NCBI RefSeq assembly: GCF_008360935.1
Contig: NZ_SRXO01000001.1
Span: forward strand, 62,001 to 126,000
Source of the DNA: Siccirubricoccus phaeus
Lineage (GTDB): Bacteria; Pseudomonadota; Alphaproteobacteria; Acetobacterales; Acetobacteraceae
Direction of reading: 5' to 3'
DNA length: 64,000 nucleotides
Positions 26,793 to 35,449 of this stretch are shown here, in pieces. Position numbers and translations under genes: made by a program. The notes below the pieces were generated by a model, which worked only from the letters and a program-made list of their open reading frames with translations, was not told the origin of the DNA and ran no database searches. How positions within the stretch are numbered: the first letter of the stretch is position 1; each line of letters opens with the position of its first letter.

Positions 26793-28004
26793 TCACCCCT
26801 TCCGGATCACCCGCTTCTCCGCCATCGCCGCGATCTCCGCCTCGCCGAAGCCCAGCTCCCCCAGCAGCTCGGCCGTATGCTCGCCAAGCCGCGGCGCGTG
26901 GCGGCGAATATTGGCCGGCGTCCTCTCGAACCGGGTCGGCGGCCGGGCGATGCGCACCTGGCCCTCGGTCGGGTGCGCATGCAGGCCGAACATCTCCACC
27001 GCTTCCAGATGCGGGTGCCGCGGCAAATCCCCGATCCGGGTGAAGGCCGTGGCCGGCACATCCTGCTCCTCGCACAATTGCAGCCACTCCGCCGTGGTCC
27101 GCTCCAGCGCCACGCGCCGCAGCGCCGCATAGACCTTGTCGATATTGGCATTCCGCGCCACCGGGTCGCGCAGATGCAGCTCCTCGATCAGCTCGGCATG
27201 GCCGGCGGCGGTGAAGAAGGCCACCCAATTGGCCGAGGAATAGGGCAGCAGGGTGATCCAGCCATCCTTGGTCTTCGCCGGCTTGCGGTGCCGCAGCCGC
27301 TTGTAGCCGGGCTCGCCGATCGGCGGGTCGAAGGCCATGCCGCCCAGATGCTCGACGCTGACGAAGGCGGTCAGCGTCTCCAGCATCGGCACTTCGACAA
27401 GCTGGCCCTCGCCGGTGCGCTCCCGGTGGAACAGGGCGCCGAGCACGGCGGAAAGCAGCGCCATGCCGGTGATCTTGTCGGCGACGAGGGAGGGGACGAA
27501 GCGCGGCTCGCCCTCCGCCTCGCCGACGATGTCGGCAAGGCCGGAGGCGGCCTGGATGATCTCGTCGAAGGCCGGGCGGGCGCGGTGCGGCCCGTCCTGG
27601 CCGAAGCCGGTGGCGACGGCGAAGACCAGCTTCGGATTCAGCTTGCGGCACTCCTCCGGCCCGAAGCCGAGTCGCTTCATGCCGGCGGGGCGGATATTGG
27701 TCACCAGCACGTCCACGGTCGGGATCAGCCGGCGCAGCACCTCCTTGCCCTCATCCGACTTCAGGTCCACGGCCAGCGACCGCTTGTTGCGGTTGAGGCC
27801 CATGAAGACCGAGGCCATGCCGCGATGGCGGAACAGGCCGGAAGCGCGGACGATGTCGCCGGTCGGCGGCTCGATCTTGACGATTTCGGCGCCCCAATCG
27901 CCCAGCGTCTGGGTACAGAAGGGGCCGAGCACGACCGCCGTCATGTCGAGGACCCGGATGCCCTTCAACGGGCCGGTCGCCTCGGGGCCGGTGGTCGCGT
28001 TCAT
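26793..28004 (-). CDS. CaiB/BaiF family (class III) CoA-transferase
   Basis: This 403-residue enzyme would move CoA between carboxylic acids by a ping-pong mechanism. Family features are GPLKGIRVLDMTAVVLGPFCTQTLGDWGAEIVKIE, then MGLNRNKRSLAVDLKSDEG and LVTNIRPAGMKRLG, with an aspartate in the PAFDEIIQAASGLADI region fitting the catalytic site. Two ATGs are six bases apart; GGAGGA leaves only one base before the first but about seven before the second (28004), so the second is taken as the start. Upstream lies an R2 repeat, then a divergent thiolase gene, which suggests a shared CoA-ester pathway. Confidence 0.92.
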   Translation of the reverse strand: MNATTGPEATGPLKGIRVLDMTAVVLGPFCTQTLGDWGAEIVKIEPPTGDIVRASGLFRHRGMASVFMGLNRNKRSLAVDLKSDEGKEVLRRLIPTVDVLVTNIRPAGMKRLGFGPEECRKLNPKLVFAVATGFGQDGPHRARPAFDEIIQAASGLADIVGEAEGEPRFVPSLVADKITGMALLSAVLGALFHRERTGEGQLVEVPMLETLTAFVSVEHLGGMAFDPPIGEPGYKRLRHRKPAKTKDGWITLLPYSSANWVAFFTAAGHAELIEELHLRDPVARNANIDKVYAALRRVALERTTAEWLQLCEEQDVPATAFTRIGDLPRHPHLEAVEMFGLHAHPTEGQVRIARPPTRFERTPANIRRHAPRLGEHTAELLGELGFGEAEIAAMAEKRVIRKG

Positions 28005-28094
28005 GGACATTCCTCCGTGGTTGCCGTGGGGGCAGGATGCGGCGAAGCGGCGGGGTGGGCAAATCCTGCTGGGGGCATCGGTCCGAAACCTCCA

Positions 28095-28260
28095 GGCAGG
28101 GGGCGCTGCCCCCTGCACCCCCGCCGGGGGGTGGACCACCCCCCGGACCCCGGTGTGAGTCGGCGGGTTCAATCATTGGCTCTGAAACTCAGGCCGGGGA
28201 GGCGGTTGGCGGCGGTGCCGCCAACCCCGGCGGGGGCGCCCGGCCCTCCCGCCGGATTTG
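28095..28260. repeat. R2 intergenic repeat between divergent CoA-transferase and thiolase
   Basis: Modules: GGGGGCGCTGCCCCC hairpin, CCGGGGGGTGGACCACCCCCCGG palindrome, ACCCCGGTGTGAGTCGG, CTGAAACTCAGGCCGGGG, and GGTTGGCGGCGGTGCCGCCAACC. The same blocks, sometimes in reverse order, occur at 33644-33826, 43400-43510, 52361-52530 and 57291-57430. Confidence 0.8.
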
Positions 28261-28334
28261 CCCCGGCCGCGGCTTCGCGCGAAACTGCCCCACCGGCCCA
28301 CCGGGCCGCTGGGGAGAGGAGCGCAAGTCAGCGC

Positions 28335-29501
28335 ATGAGCATCAATGGCAAGGCCTATATCGTCGGGGCCTATGAGCACCCGACGCGGCTGGCGAAGGAC
28401 AAATCCGTCGCCCAGCTCCACGCGGAATGCGCCCATGGCGCGCTGGCCGATGCCGGGCTGAGCATCAAGGACGTGGACGGCTATTTCTGCGCCGGGGACG
28501 CGCCCGGGCTCGGGCCGCTGGCCATGGCCGACTACCTGAACCTGACGCTGAAGCACCTGGACAGCACCGATATGGGCGGCTGCTCCTACATCGCCCATGT
28601 CGCGCACGCCGCGGAAGCCATTGCGATGGGCAAGTGCAAGGTGGCGCTGATCACGCTCGCCGGCCGGCCGCGCAGCGAGGGCCATTCCGGCGCGGTGCCC
28701 CGCATCCGCGGCGCCGATGCGCCGGACACGCAATGGGAATTCCCGCTCGGCGTCGCCACGGTGAATGCCTATGCCATGTGCGCCGCGCGCCACATGCACC
28801 AGTACGGCACCACCGCCGAGCAGCTCGCCTGGGTGAAGGTCGCCGCCAGCCACCATGCGCAGCACAACCCGCACGCCATGCTGCGGGACGTGGTGACGGT
28901 GGAGCAGGTGGTCGGCTCGCCGCTGATCGCGACGCCGCTGCACCGGCTGGATTGCTGCGTCGTCTCCGATGGCGGCGGCGCGCTGGTGGTGGTGGCGCCG
29001 GAGATCGCCAGATCCCTGAAGCGCCCGCTGGTCAAGGTGAAGGGCGCCGGCGAGAGCATGAAGGGCCAGATGGCCGGCGCCGTCGACCTGACCTATTCCG
29101 CCGGCGTGCGCAGCGGCCCCGCCGCCTTCGCCGAGGCGGGGGTGAAGCCGGCCGACATCAAATACGCCTCGGTCTATGACAGCTTCACCATCACCGTGGT
29201 GATCCAGCTCGAGGATATCGGCTTCTGCGAGAAGGGCCAGGGCGGCAAATTCGTCGCCGACGGCAACCTGATCTCGGGCGTCGGCAAGCTGCCCTGGAAC
29301 ACCGATGGCGGCGGACTCTGCAACAACCATCCGGCCAATCGCGGCGGCATCACCAAGGTGATCGAGGCGGTGCGGCAGCTCCGCGGCGAGGCGCATCCCA
29401 AGGTACAGGTGAAGAATTGCGACCTGGCGCTGGCGCATGGCACGGGCGGGCTGCTCGGCAGCCGCCACGGCGCCGCGACGCTGATCATGGAACGGGAGTG
29501 A
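28335..29501 (+). CDS. Thiolase family protein (acetyl-CoA acetyltransferase / SCP2-like)
   Basis: It encodes 388 residues with the thiolase fold of the SCP-x/non-decarboxylating branch. KAYIVGAYEHPTRLAKDKS opens the protein, STDMGGCSYIAHVAHAAEAI holds the candidate acyl-accepting cysteine, and VVSDGGGALVV, LCNNHPANRGGITKV and ALAHGTGGLLGSRHG (HGTGG) form the C-terminal catalytic region. The ATG at 28335 lies just after a purine-rich stretch (GGGGAGAGGAG about 20 nt before). Five nt after the stop comes a DUF35 gene, the regular partner of such thiolases in steroid, acyl or acetone-type metabolism. The pair probably acts on a CoA ester made by the divergent CoA-transferase. Confidence 0.9.
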   Translation: MSINGKAYIVGAYEHPTRLAKDKSVAQLHAECAHGALADAGLSIKDVDGYFCAGDAPGLGPLAMADYLNLTLKHLDSTDMGGCSYIAHVAHAAEAIAMGKCKVALITLAGRPRSEGHSGAVPRIRGADAPDTQWEFPLGVATVNAYAMCAARHMHQYGTTAEQLAWVKVAASHHAQHNPHAMLRDVVTVEQVVGSPLIATPLHRLDCCVVSDGGGALVVVAPEIARSLKRPLVKVKGAGESMKGQMAGAVDLTYSAGVRSGPAAFAEAGVKPADIKYASVYDSFTITVVIQLEDIGFCEKGQGGKFVADGNLISGVGKLPWNTDGGGLCNNHPANRGGITKVIEAVRQLRGEAHPKVQVKNCDLALAHGTGGLLGSRHGAATLIMERE

Positions 29502-29506
29502 AAGGC

Positions 29507-29902
29507 ATGGCAGCGAAAGAGCGCGCGATTCCGGCGCCGATGACCAATCCGGAGACCGAGCCCTTCTGGGAGGCGGCGAAACAGGGGAAATTCCTGCTGC
29601 CCTGGTGCGTGGAGACCAACAAGGCCTTCTGGTACCCGCGCGCCGTTTCCCCCTTCGCCCTGAACGGCAAGGTGGAGTGGCGGGAGGCCTCCGGCCGCGG
29701 CACGATCTACAGCGTCAGCGTGATGAAGCGCGCGCCGGAGGTCTACGCCATCGCCTATGTCACCGTGGAGGAAGGCCCGACGATGATGACCAACATCGTC
29801 GAATGCGATTTCGACAAGGTGGCGATCGGCGACAAGGTCCAGCTCACCTGGCGCCCGACCGAGGACGGCCCGCCCTACCCGGTCTTCAAGCCGGCAGCCT
29901 GA
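29507..29902 (+). CDS. DUF35 OB-fold protein (thiolase partner) with degenerate zinc ribbon
   Basis: This 131-residue protein normally has an N-terminal rubredoxin-like zinc ribbon and a C-terminal OB fold that binds CoA and pairs with a thiolase. Here the alignment region FLLPWCVETNKAFWYPRAVSP keeps only one cysteine of the expected four, so zinc is probably not bound; PRAVSPF and WREASGRGTIYSVSVM are the usual linker and first OB strand. The C-terminal VAIGDKVQLTWRPTEDG is typical. The ATG has a nearby purine-rich site (GGGAGTGAAAGGC) and starts 5 nt after the thiolase stop, consistent with a two-gene operon. Confidence 0.88.
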   Translation: MAAKERAIPAPMTNPETEPFWEAAKQGKFLLPWCVETNKAFWYPRAVSPFALNGKVEWREASGRGTIYSVSVMKRAPEVYAIAYVTVEEGPTMMTNIVECDFDKVAIGDKVQLTWRPTEDGPPYPVFKPAA

Positions 29903-29904
29903 AC

Positions 29905-29990
29905 CCGCTCGTCCCGGACTCAAGGGTTCCAAAGGCCTTTCGGCCTTTGGTCGGGGGAGCCCGAGGGGGACGAAGTCCCCCTCGGTGCAT
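29905..29990. repeat. R1 half element between convergent DUF35 and hypothetical genes
   Basis: GACTCAAGGGTTCCAAAGGCCTTTCGGCCTTTGG is the right half of the R1 composite, followed by CCGAGGGGGACGAAGTCCCCCTCGG, a perfect 25-bp hairpin with an 11-bp stem that ends just before the opposite gene's stop. It is probably a bidirectional terminator. Confidence 0.75.
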
Positions 29991-29996
29991 CGGCTG

Positions 29997-30311
29997 TCAC
30001 ATCTTCAACCTCACCGCCCAGGCCCGCATGATGGCCGCGCAGAGCGCCAATTCCTGCGTCGCCGCCCGGCTGGTTTCCGTCGGCCGCGCCGGGCGCCAGC
30101 AGGAGCCGAGGTTGCGGCCGGCGAAGGTCAGCACCTCCGCCTCATGCCCCGGCGGCAGCAGCAGCTTCGCCGCCGAGCGATCCGTGGTGTAGGGGGCGGG
30201 GCTGCCCCGCCGCTCCAGCGCCCGATGGATCGCGACATCCGCCGCCGGGCTGCCCGCGGCCTCCCGTTCAAGCTGGTCGGCGATCCGGTTGATCAGGTTG
30301 GGGTCGAGCAA
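29997..30311 (-). CDS. Hypothetical protein (104 aa, TTG start)
   Basis: The frame extends further upstream, but composition and a strong ribosome-binding site place the start at a TTG (30311): GGAGG lies seven bases before it. The protein begins LDPNLINRIADQLEREAAGS and contains DRSAAKLLLPPGHEAEVLTFAGRNLG and a hydrophobic C-terminal ELALCAAIMRAWAVRLKM. There is no signal peptide, no cysteine cluster and no family I recognise. It lies 113 nt downstream of the polysaccharide deacetylase on the same strand and could be co-transcribed with it. It is compact enough to be real, but this call rests on start signal and codon pattern. Confidence 0.5.
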   Translation of the reverse strand: MLDPNLINRIADQLEREAAGSPAADVAIHRALERRGSPAPYTTDRSAAKLLLPPGHEAEVLTFAGRNLGSCWRPARPTETSRAATQELALCAAIMRAWAVRLKM

Positions 30312-30424
30312 GGCAGCGCCTCCGTCGCGGGCCAGGCCCGGCGGGGCGACCTTGCCTTTGCCTGTCCGCCTGTCCGCCCTAGGCCAGATGGGTGAATCAA
30401 CCCCTATCGCCGACGCATCATATG

Positions 30425-31315
30425 TCAGGCCAATGACCCCTCCGGCAGGGCCAGCACATGGTCCAGGATGCCGCCGGCGGTGGTGATCCACACCTCCCCG
30501 CGCCGTGCCGCGATGGCGGCCAGCGCCCCGCGCAGCGCCCGCAGCCGGTAGGGCTGGCCGATGATGTAGGGGTGCAGCGCGATTCCCATCACCTGCGGGA
30601 TGCCGTCCCGCCCCACCTGCTCCAGCCTTTCGGCGAAATCCGCCAGGATCAGCTCGGCGAATTGCGCCGCCCCGTCCTTGCGGGCGACGATCGCCGGGAT
30701 GTCGTTCGCTTCCTGCGGGTAGGGGATGCTGAGCAGGCGGCCGGCGCTGGTGCGTAGCCAGACCGGCTGGTCGTCCATGCACCAGTTCAGCGTGTAGCGG
30801 TAGCCGGCCTCGGCCAGCAGGTCCGGCGTCGCGCGGCTTTCGGCGATCCAGGGGGAGAGCCAGCCGCGCGGCGCCATGCCCTCATGCCGCCGGATGGCCA
30901 GGGTGCAGTCGGCGATCAGCCTGCGCTCCTCCGCCTCCGCCAGCAGGCTCTGTCGTTCGGAATTGCTGCGGCCATGGCCGGCGATCTCGTCGCCGCGGGC
31001 CCGGTGCGCGGCGACGAGCTGCGGCGCGTGCTCGTACATGGCGCTGTTCAGCAGCACCGTGGCGGGCAGGGAGAGCTGGTCCAGCAATTCCAGCAGCCGC
31101 CAGCCGCCGACGCGGTTGCCGTAGTCCCGCCAGGCGAAGTTCAGCACGTCGGGCTGTGGGCCGCCGGGGGCGAGCTCCGCGCCCAGCCCTTCGCCGAAGG
31201 CGAAATGCTCCAGGTTCACGCCGAGATAGACCGCGAGCTTCGCCCCGCCCGGCCAGGCGAAGCGGGGCCGTTCGGGCCAGGGGGCATAGGCGTAGCGGCC
31301 ATGGCTGGGCAGCAT
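30425..31315 (-). CDS. Polysaccharide deacetylase family protein (PuuE/allantoinase-like)
   Basis: This 296-residue NodB-homology protein contains FAWPGGAKLAVYLGVNLEHF, NFAWRDYGNRVGGWRLLELL, then GDEIAGHGRSNSERQSLL (His-x3-Asn type metal motif), RGWLSPWIAES and the C-terminal MGIALHPYIIGQPYRLRAL. This arrangement is that of cofactor-light PuuE-like or peptidoglycan-deacetylase-like members, which act on amide bonds in the cytosol; no signal peptide is present. The ATG at 31315 has AAGGAG five bases upstream. The gene's 5' side faces a 672-bp gap containing a minisatellite, beyond which cydD is divergent. Confidence 0.88.
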   Translation of the reverse strand: MLPSHGRYAYAPWPERPRFAWPGGAKLAVYLGVNLEHFAFGEGLGAELAPGGPQPDVLNFAWRDYGNRVGGWRLLELLDQLSLPATVLLNSAMYEHAPQLVAAHRARGDEIAGHGRSNSERQSLLAEAEERRLIADCTLAIRRHEGMAPRGWLSPWIAESRATPDLLAEAGYRYTLNWCMDDQPVWLRTSAGRLLSIPYPQEANDIPAIVARKDGAAQFAELILADFAERLEQVGRDGIPQVMGIALHPYIIGQPYRLRALRGALAAIAARRGEVWITTAGGILDHVLALPEGSLA

Positions 31316-31402
31316 GCGGGGCTCCTTGGAGGGGTGGGCGGATGGCCGCCATCGTTGGCCGCGGGGCCAGCATGAATCGTGCCGGGAGGCTGCGCTCAGG
31401 GA

Positions 31403-31713
31403 ATGAGCGGCTTCGTCCGCGCCTGCGCCGGCGGGGCCGCGCAGGAGTGCATCGACGGACCTCGAACCCCTGGGCGGCTTCGTCCAAGCCCCGCCCGGGG
31501 GGCCGCGCAGGAGTGCATCGACGGACCTCGAACCCCTGGGCGGCTTCGTCCAAGCCCCGCCCCGGGGGGCCGCGCAGGAGTGCATCGACGGACCTCGAAC
31601 CCCTGGGCGGCTTCGCCCAAGCCCCGCCCGGGGGGGGCCGCACAGGACTGCATCGAGCGGGCCTCGAGCCCCGGGCGGCTTCGCCCGCACCTGTGGCGGG
31701 GGCCTGCACGACG
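31403..31713. repeat. Minisatellite of about 66-68 bp units, 4 clear copies plus partial
   Basis: Units start GCCGCGCAGGAGTGCATCGA at 31436, 31502, 31569 and 31637 (offsets 66, 67, 68), each ending in a C/G run of changing length. The first three differ at very few bases; the fourth is diverged and a partial unit precedes the first. Offsets not divisible by three and frame changes argue against coding. It lies in the divergent gap between the deacetylase and cydD. The rest of the gap (31316-31402 and 31714-31987) shows no gene. Confidence 0.95.
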
Positions 31714-31987
31714 GCCCCGAGCGGACGTCCCTCCCCGGACAACCTGGTCGGCGCCCGCGCCGGTGGCGTGCCACGGCCACGGCCGGCCGCCCTCTCGCGG
31801 GAGCCCTCCGGCCCGGCCCGCCGGCCGGCCGCCCCCCGCCACCCGGCGACCCGCGCCCCTGGCCTGAACATGTCCTGAAGCTTGCGCCATGAAGCTTGCG
31901 CCATGCGGCGCTGCCGCCCGGCCATCCGCCCGGCGCCACCCCGTCAGGCGGGTGACGCCACCCCGGAACCGGGCCTATACCACCGCC

Positions 31988-33643
31988 ATGGAAGGACCCC
32001 GAGGCGGCGCGGCGGCCGCGTTGTTGCGCCAGGAAAGCAGGGCGCTGCGGGCGCAGGTGCTGTCGCCCGTGCTGTGCGGCCTGGCGGCGGGCCTCGCCGG
32101 GCTGGCCGGCGCCTGGCTGGTGGCGCGCCTCGTCGCCGCGCTGCTCGGCCATGGCAGCGCCGGCTGGGCGGAGCTGGCGGCGGCCGCGGCGCTGGCCCTG
32201 CTGGTCGCCGCCCTCGGCCTGGCGCAGGAGGGCACGCAGCTCGCCGCCGGAGAGGCGGCGCGGGCCCGGCTCCGCGCTGCCGCCTTCGCCCGGCTGCTCG
32301 CCCTCGGCCCCGCCGATCCGCGCGGCGTCGGCGAGCGCGCCTCCCTGGTGATCGACAGGGTGGAGGCGCTGGACGGCTATTTCGCCCGCTGGCTGCCGGC
32401 CACGGCCCTGGCCATGCTGATGCCGCCGCTGGTCTTCCTCGCCGTGCTCTGGGCGGATTGGCATGCGGCGCTGGTGCTGGGCGTCGCGGGGCTGCTCTAC
32501 CCGGTGGCGATGGCGCTGACCGGCATCGGCGCCGCCGCCGCCAGCCGCAAGCAATTCGAGGCGCTGGAGCGCCTCTCCGGCCGCTTCCTGGACCGGCTGC
32601 GCGGCCTCGCCACCCTGGTGCTGTTCAACCGGCAGGCGGCGGAGGCGGCGGCGCTGGCGGAGTCCGCCGAGGAGCTGCGCCGGCGCACCATGCGGGTGCT
32701 GCGCATCGCCTTCCTCTCCGGCACCGCCATGGAGCTGCTGGCGGCGGGCGCCATTGCCTGCATCGCCTGGCGCCAAGGGGGCGGGGGCGGCGACCCCACC
32801 GCGGGGATCTTCGCCCTGCTGGCGGTGCCGGCCTTCTTCGCCCCGCTGCGCGCCTTCGCCGCCGCCTATCATGAGCGCCTGGCCGCCCAGGGCGCCGCCG
32901 CCGCCCTGGCCCCGCTGCTGCTGGCGCCGGAGGAGCCGGGGCTGGTGCTGGAGGCGATGCCGCCGCGCGTCGTCGTCACCTTCAGCGAGGTCCGGCTGAG
33001 CTACGACCCGGCCCGGCCGCCGGCGCTGGACGGCCTCTCCTTCCGGGTGAATGCGGGGGAGACGCTGGTGCTCGCCGGCCCCTCTGGCGCCGGGAAATCC
33101 AGCGTGCTGCGGCTGCTGATGGGCTTCGTGCGGCCGGAGGCGGGGCGGATCGCGATCAATGCCCAGGATGCGCTGTCCCTGAAGCCGGAGGAGCTGCGGC
33201 GGCTCTCCTCCTATGTCGGGCAGCGGCCGCATCTCTTCCGCGGCTCCATCCGCGACAATATCCGCTACGCCAGGCCCGAGGCCACGGCGGAGCAGGTGGA
33301 GGCGGCCGCCGCGGCGGCGCGCGTCACGGCATTCGCCGCCGAGCTGCCGCAGGGGCTGGACACCGAAGTGGGCGAGGGGGGCTGGGGCCTCTCCGGCGGG
33401 CAGGCGCAGCGCGTGGCGCTGGCCCGGGCCTTCCTGCGCGACACGCCGCTGGTGCTGCTGGATGAACCCACCGCCCATCTGGACCCGGGGACGGAGGCGG
33501 AGGTGATGGAAAGCCTGCAACTTCTCTGCCTGGGGCGCACAGCGATCATCGCCAGCCATAGCGGGATGCGGGGCCGGCTGGGGCGGGTGCTGGAGATGGA
33601 GGCCGGCCGAGCCATAGGGCCCGGGCGGCAGGCGCAGGCATGA
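31988..33643 (+). CDS. cydD: Thiol reductant ABC exporter, CydD subunit
   Basis: This 551-residue half transporter has about six membrane helices in its first 300 residues and a C-terminal ATPase. Walker A is GPSGAGKSS, the signature is LSGGQAQRVALARAF and Walker B is LVLLDEPTAHLD. CydDC exports glutathione and cysteine to the periplasm and is needed for cytochrome bd assembly. The ATG at 31988 is taken because the upstream in-frame stretch is GC-rich with no conserved residues. cydC follows after a 183-nt gap filled with an R2 repeat. No cydAB genes are in the window. Confidence 0.92.
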   Translation: MEGPRGGAAAALLRQESRALRAQVLSPVLCGLAAGLAGLAGAWLVARLVAALLGHGSAGWAELAAAAALALLVAALGLAQEGTQLAAGEAARARLRAAAFARLLALGPADPRGVGERASLVIDRVEALDGYFARWLPATALAMLMPPLVFLAVLWADWHAALVLGVAGLLYPVAMALTGIGAAAASRKQFEALERLSGRFLDRLRGLATLVLFNRQAAEAAALAESAEELRRRTMRVLRIAFLSGTAMELLAAGAIACIAWRQGGGGGDPTAGIFALLAVPAFFAPLRAFAAAYHERLAAQGAAAALAPLLLAPEEPGLVLEAMPPRVVVTFSEVRLSYDPARPPALDGLSFRVNAGETLVLAGPSGAGKSSVLRLLMGFVRPEAGRIAINAQDALSLKPEELRRLSSYVGQRPHLFRGSIRDNIRYARPEATAEQVEAAAAAARVTAFAAELPQGLDTEVGEGGWGLSGGQAQRVALARAFLRDTPLVLLDEPTAHLDPGTEAEVMESLQLLCLGRTAIIASHSGMRGRLGRVLEMEAGRAIGPGRQAQA

Positions 33644-33826
33644 GGATGCTCCGCATGGGCGGGGGGCTCTGCCCCCATCGAACGCATGCGTTCGATCCCC
33701 GCCGGGGAGGGGACCCCGGGGTGAGTCGGCAGGCTGAACCGTCGGGTCCAAAACTCACACCGGGGTCCGGGGGGTGGTCCACCCCCCGGCGGGGGTTCGG
33801 GGGCAGCGCCCCCGAGGGCCACCCAC
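33644..33826. repeat. R2 intergenic repeat between cydD and cydC
   Basis: It contains GGGGGC-TCT-GCCCCC, the 18-bp perfect palindrome TCGAACGCATGCGTTCGA (33678-33695 region), ACCCCGGGGTGAGTCGGC, AAACTCACACCGGGGT, CCGGGGGGTGGTCCACCCCCCGG, and GGGGGCAGCGCCCCC just before the cydC start. The repeat splits an operon that is usually tight. Confidence 0.85.
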
Positions 33827-35449
33827 ATGCTCTCTGACCTTCTGCGCATCCTCCGCCTCTGGCGCCGCCGCGCGCCCTGGCTTCTCGCCGGCATCGCCGC
33901 CGCCGTACTCACCACCCTGCTCGGCCTCGCCCTGCTCAGCCTCGCCGGCGGCCGCGTCACCGCGCTGGCCGGCGGCACCGCACTGATCCTCGCTCTGGTC
34001 GCCCTCCGCCCTGCCGCCCGCTGGGGCGAGCGCATGGTCACCCATGCCGCCACCTTCCGCGCCCTGGCCGATCTCCGCGTCTGGTTCTTCCGCCGCCTCG
34101 CGGCGCGCATGCCGGCCGGCATCGGCCTGCACCGCTCCGGCGACCTGCTCGGCCGGCTGGTGGCGGATGTGGAGGCGCTGGACCGCCTCTACCTCAACGC
34201 CATCGTCCCCGCCTGTGCCGTGCTGGCCGTGGTGGTCGTGGCCCTCGCTTTGCTCGGCGGCGCCCCCCTGCTGGCCGCGGCGGTGGCGCTGCCCCTGGCG
34301 CTGGCGCTCGCCCTGCCGCTGCTGCTGGCCCCCGGCGCCGCCCGCGCCGCTGCTGCTGCCGCCGCCGCCCAGGGCCGCCTCCGCGCCGCCGCGGTGGATC
34401 CGCTGGCCGGCATCGAGGACACCCTCGCCGCCAATGCCGAGCCCCGCGCCGGCGCCGCCCTGGCCGCCGAGGGCGCCGCCCTGGCCGCCGCGCAGCGCCG
34501 CCTCGCCTGGCGCGGCGCCTGGGCGGGGGCGGCGGGCGGGCTGCTGGTGCAGGCGGCGCTGCTCGGCGCCCTGGCCTGGGCGCTGGCCGGCGGCGCGCAG
34601 GGGCTGGCCCTGGCCGTGCTGGCCGTCTTCCTCGCCGTCGCCGCGGCGGAGGCGGTGGGGGCGCTGCCCCGCGCCGGCACCTCCCTCGCCATGGCCGCCG
34701 CCGCCGCCCGCCGGCTGTTCGAGGCCGCCGACACGCCGGTCCCGGTCGCCGAGCCCGCGGCGCCGGCGGCGCTGCCCGCCGGCACGGGCATTCGCATCAA
34801 GGGGCTGCGCTTCGCCTGGGGCCCGGACCGCCCGCCGGTCTTCCGGGATCTGGAGCTGGAGATCCCGGAAGGCGCGCGGCTCGCCCTGCTCGGCCCTTCC
34901 GGCGCCGGGAAATCCAGCCTCGCCGCGTTGCTGCTGAAGCTGGCGGCGCCGCAGGCGGGGCGCATCACCCTGGGCGGGGTCGATCTCGCTGCCCTGCCGG
35001 CGGAGGAGGTGCGGCGCCGCATCACCTGCCTCACCCAGGATGCAAGGCTGTTCGACGACAGCATCGCCGCCAATCTCCGCCTCGCCGCCCCCGGCGCGCC
35101 CGATGCGGCGCTGTGGCGGGCGCTGGACCGTGCCGGCATCGGCGAACTGGTGCGGGCCCTGCCGGAAGGGCTGGCGACGCGCTGCGGCGAGGCCGGGGCG
35201 CGTTTTTCCGGCGGCCAGGCGCGGCGCCTGGCCCTGGCCCGGGTGCTGCTCTCCGCCGCCCCGGTGCTGATCCTGGACGAGCCCACCGCCGGGCTGGACG
35301 CCGAGACCGAGCGCGCCTTCCTGGAGACGCTGGAAAGCGTGACCGCGGGGCGAACGGTGATCCTGATCGCGCATCGGCTGGTGGGGGTGGAGCGCCCGAC
35401 CCGCATCCTGCGCCTCGCCGGGGGCCGGGCGCTGCCGGCGGCGGGCTAG
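33827..35449 (+). CDS. cydC: Thiol reductant ABC exporter, CydC subunit
   Basis: This 540-residue partner of CydD has six predicted membrane helices rich in Ala/Leu, then the ATPase with Walker A LLGPSGAGKSS, signature FSGGQARRLALARVLL and Walker B LILDEPTAGLD, and the H-loop IAHRLVGVE. The heterodimer moves thiols outward and supports periplasmic redox balance and cytochrome bd maturation. The TAG stop (35447-35449) is the first part of a palindromic element TAGTGCCCTGATTCCG. Codon usage and GC are like the neighbours. Confidence 0.92.
   Translation: MLSDLLRILRLWRRRAPWLLAGIAAAVLTTLLGLALLSLAGGRVTALAGGTALILALVALRPAARWGERMVTHAATFRALADLRVWFFRRLAARMPAGIGLHRSGDLLGRLVADVEALDRLYLNAIVPACAVLAVVVVALALLGGAPLLAAAVALPLALALALPLLLAPGAARAAAAAAAAQGRLRAAAVDPLAGIEDTLAANAEPRAGAALAAEGAALAAAQRRLAWRGAWAGAAGGLLVQAALLGALAWALAGGAQGLALAVLAVFLAVAAAEAVGALPRAGTSLAMAAAAARRLFEAADTPVPVAEPAAPAALPAGTGIRIKGLRFAWGPDRPPVFRDLELEIPEGARLALLGPSGAGKSSLAALLLKLAAPQAGRITLGGVDLAALPAEEVRRRITCLTQDARLFDDSIAANLRLAAPGAPDAALWRALDRAGIGELVRALPEGLATRCGEAGARFSGGQARRLALARVLLSAAPVLILDEPTAGLDAETERAFLETLESVTAGRTVILIAHRLVGVERPTRILRLAGGRALPAAG

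Noticed and set aside
25974-28334. A long plus-strand extension in front of the thiolase
   Set aside because: It overlaps nitronate monooxygenase and CoA-transferase on the other strand. The thiolase family starts at 28335, and the extension has shadow composition.
31436-31690. A CRISPR array at the 66-68-bp repeats
   Set aside because: The units are contiguous tandem copies with no unique spacers, and no cas genes are present.
30425-33751. A 1108-codon open frame on the minus strand spanning the deacetylase, the minisatellite and cydD
   Set aside because: Only the last 296 codons match a family and have a start with AAGGAG. The rest is antisense to cydD and crosses tandem repeats; it is open because of GC-rich codon bias.
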